A DNA stretch of 64,000 bases from Kineosporia corallincola. Its GTDB lineage: Bacteria > Actinomycetota > Actinomycetes > Actinomycetales > Kineosporiaceae. Made by a program: the position numbers and the translations under genes. The stretch lies in the NCBI RefSeq assembly GCF_018499875.1, contig NZ_JAHBAY010000002.1, positions 1-64,000 of the forward strand. Direction: 5' to 3'. The notes under the pieces are model-generated. The model did no database searches. It saw only the letters and a program-made list of their open reading frames with translations, and was not told the origin of the DNA. How positions within the stretch are numbered: the stretch's first letter is position 1; each line of letters opens with the position of its first letter. This document shows, one piece after another, positions 38,601 to 41,600 of this stretch.

Positions 38601-41600
38601 GAGCTGTTCGCCGAGGCCACGATCGGTCTGCTGATCTCCGGTCCGGTGCCTCGGAAATCGCTGTCGCTCTGGTACTCCCGGACGTCCGGGGTCCTGGAGG
38701 CGGGCCCGGAGTCGGAACCGCTGCCCGACCGTAACCCGGTCGTCGACGAGTTGCTGTTCACCCTGACCTGGATTCCCGAAGCCACCAGCATGCGGGCCTC
38801 GCTGCACCGCCTGCAGCGGGTACAGGTCAGTTCCGACGGGCTCGTCGAAGGCTCGGCCTGGGCCCGTCCGGCGCAGGACCAGCCGTCGCCGGAGACGCAG
38901 CTGTGGACCGACCTGATCGGCGTGCGGGCCACGCAGATCCAGCCCGTCGTGACGGAGCCCGCGACGACTCTCGGGACGGCGACCGGTCTCCCCGCCTCGA
39001 CGATCACCCCGCCGCAGGAGGGGCACGCCGCGACCGCCGGGGCACAGGTGAGCGACGCGGCCCCGGCGAGCCGAGAGCCGGCGCTGGCGCTCGGGCCGTG
39101 GGGCGATCGGGCCCGGAAAATGCGCTCGGACAACGGCGAATCGCAGAGACTGGCCCGGCAGCTGGCCGACTCGGGCATCGGGCTGCCGCCCGGGGCTGTC
39201 CTGGGGGCGCTGAACGCCGGGCGTCGCCGCTCGGTGCTGGTCTCCGGAGTCCCTCAGGAGACGGCGGAGCTCATCGGGCGGGCCCTGGGCCTGGACGAGG
39301 TGGCGTTCACCAGCGACCCGTCGGTCTGGTCCGGCCCCGCCGACCGCAGGTACTACCAGGTGCGCCCCTCGGACGGCATGTCGTACGCGACCTGGGACGT
39401 CGTCCAGCGGGGTACGGACGGGAGCTGGTCCGCGCACTCCACGGGCCTGGCCACCCTGCCGGCGCCCGCCTGGGAACTCACGCTGGTGCGCAACCCGCTA
39501 CCGGGCCGCATCTACGTCGTCTACCCGGACGGCGCGGGCCAGCTGGTGTCGAACACGCTCAGCGTCCGGCGCTCGGGAAGCGGCCTGATCGTGTGGCCGG
39601 TCGGTGAACCAGCGCCACCGCTGCGGGAGATCGTCGCGGACCAGGAGGAAATGACGATCCAGACCGCGTGGCTGCCATCCCCCGAGGAGGTGCAGGAGGC
39701 GGTGCGAGAGGTCATGGATCATCTGGAGGCGGACCACCGCAGCAGCTTCCGGGTCCTGGACCCGCGGGCCGAGGGGATGAAGCGCTCCGGGGATTCCAAG
39801 AACGCGGGCCTGACCTATCCGGTGGGGCTGCGGGTGCTGGACGACGGGACCGTGACGGCCCAGTCCTGGCGTTCCGGCAACTCCCGCACCTCAATCTTGC
39901 GGCGCGGGGGCTTCTATCAGAACGGCTACGCCTGGCGCAGGGCCTTCTCCGCCGCCCCGGCGCCTGTGACACCGGGATGGCACACGGCGCTCACCGAGTA
40001 CGGCGCGGTGCTGACCTCAGGAGCCGCCCGTTCCGTCCCGGTGCCCGTCAACGGGCTGGCATCCCCCGAACGGCCGACGATCGTCGTCGCCGCCGACGAC
40101 ATGGCGACGGCCCTCCTGCCGTTGTTGCGTCTGCTGGACAGCAGACCGGCCGCCGCGCTCCCGGAACTTCGCATCGTGCAGGTGAAACCGGATGGCTCCC
40201 GGAGGACGACGGACAGCCCCGGCCTGGCTGAGCTGTTCGGCAGGCTGGCGCACTCCTACGGCATGACCGTCACCGCCCACCAGGGCGTCCTGCGCCGGGG
40301 AAAGGTGTCGGTCAGTGACGCCCTGAAGCTGGAACCGGTGTCGTATCCCATCCAGTTGCCGGTGTCCCTGGCAGCGCTTCTGGAGCCAGCATGGTCCGTG
40401 GCACCGGCGTCTGCGGAGCCTGACCCTGCTGAGCAGCGGGCGAACCTGGCGCTCGGCGCCGGTGAGCCGGGCCTCGAGGAACGGCTCACCGACGCTCTGC
40501 TCGCCGGTGGGGAGCCGGCGTTCCTGGGTGAGCTGGCCAGGGTGTCGGTTGCTTCGGGCGTCGACGTCACCATGATCCGGCCGGACCTCGACCGCCTCCG
40601 GCGCGACAAGGTGATCGGCCCGGGCACCGCGCTCCTGGCCGCCGCACTGCTGGAGGCGTCGCAGGGGTCGGTGGCCGAGCTGCACCAGGCGATCCAGGAC
40701 CGTGATCCGGTGGCCCTGGTGCGGCTGCTGGCCGGGTACCGGCGCTCAGCCAGCCTGCTGCACCTGCTGCACCGGCAGTACCGCGCAGAGCACAGGGCGT
40801 CGATCACCGACCGGGTGCTGTCGGTGGTCCAGGGGCATCCGGCGGCGGCGGTGGCCCAGTTCCTGCTCGGCAAGCCGCTTCTGCTGACTCCCGTGGTGGG
40901 GGTGGACGAGGCACGCCGGCTGTACCAGGAGATGGCCGATCTGGCCCGGGACCCGGACCTCGGCAGCAAGAACAACGACCTGCGCGAGCTGCGCCAGCAG
41001 ATTGTCCTGAACCAGCGGGGCGTGGCAGGGAAGGCGATCCGGATCTTCGCTCCCCTGGAGATCGTCAACCCGCGGGCCGAAGATGCCTGGCTGTTGGACG
41101 CCGGGGGGCAGACGGCCCGGCAACACGGGGCGGCCCTGGTCCGGGTCCGCTTCCCCGACGGCATCGAGCAGGACGTCGTGCTCGACCCGGTCCTGGGTGC
41201 CGGCCCGCTGCTGGTCGACGACTGGGCGCGTCGTCTGGGACTGGCCGGCACACCGCAGCGCTGGGACGCCCGGGCGGACGTCCCCGCCGACCAGGTGCGC
41301 AGAGGTCTCCTGGCCCCGTTCTGGGACCCGGCCGAGTCGGCGATCCTCGTCCTGCCGGGGTTTGCGGCCGACCCCTCCGCCCGAGTGATGGGCTGGCCCG
41401 AGTGGGACGGCCTGATCAGCCGGCTCGGCACCGGCCGGGACGCAGTCGTCGAGGGAGACCGGCGACGCAAGCGGTGGGACATCTGGCAGCTGGTCATGAC
41501 GCACCAGCGGACGGCCGGGCTCAACGGCCGGCTGCTGGGTGCTCTGGTGAACTGGATCTTCAGGCATCCCGCGCGGTCTCACCTGCTCCGGCTGCCCGAC

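Noticed and set aside
4758-39437. Long reverse-strand open frames inside the giant gene (for example 4,758-6,863, 18,693-21,116, 36,405-39,437)
   Set aside because: Arg/Pro/Gly-rich composition, no ribosome sites or motifs; expected by-products of high GC at third positions.
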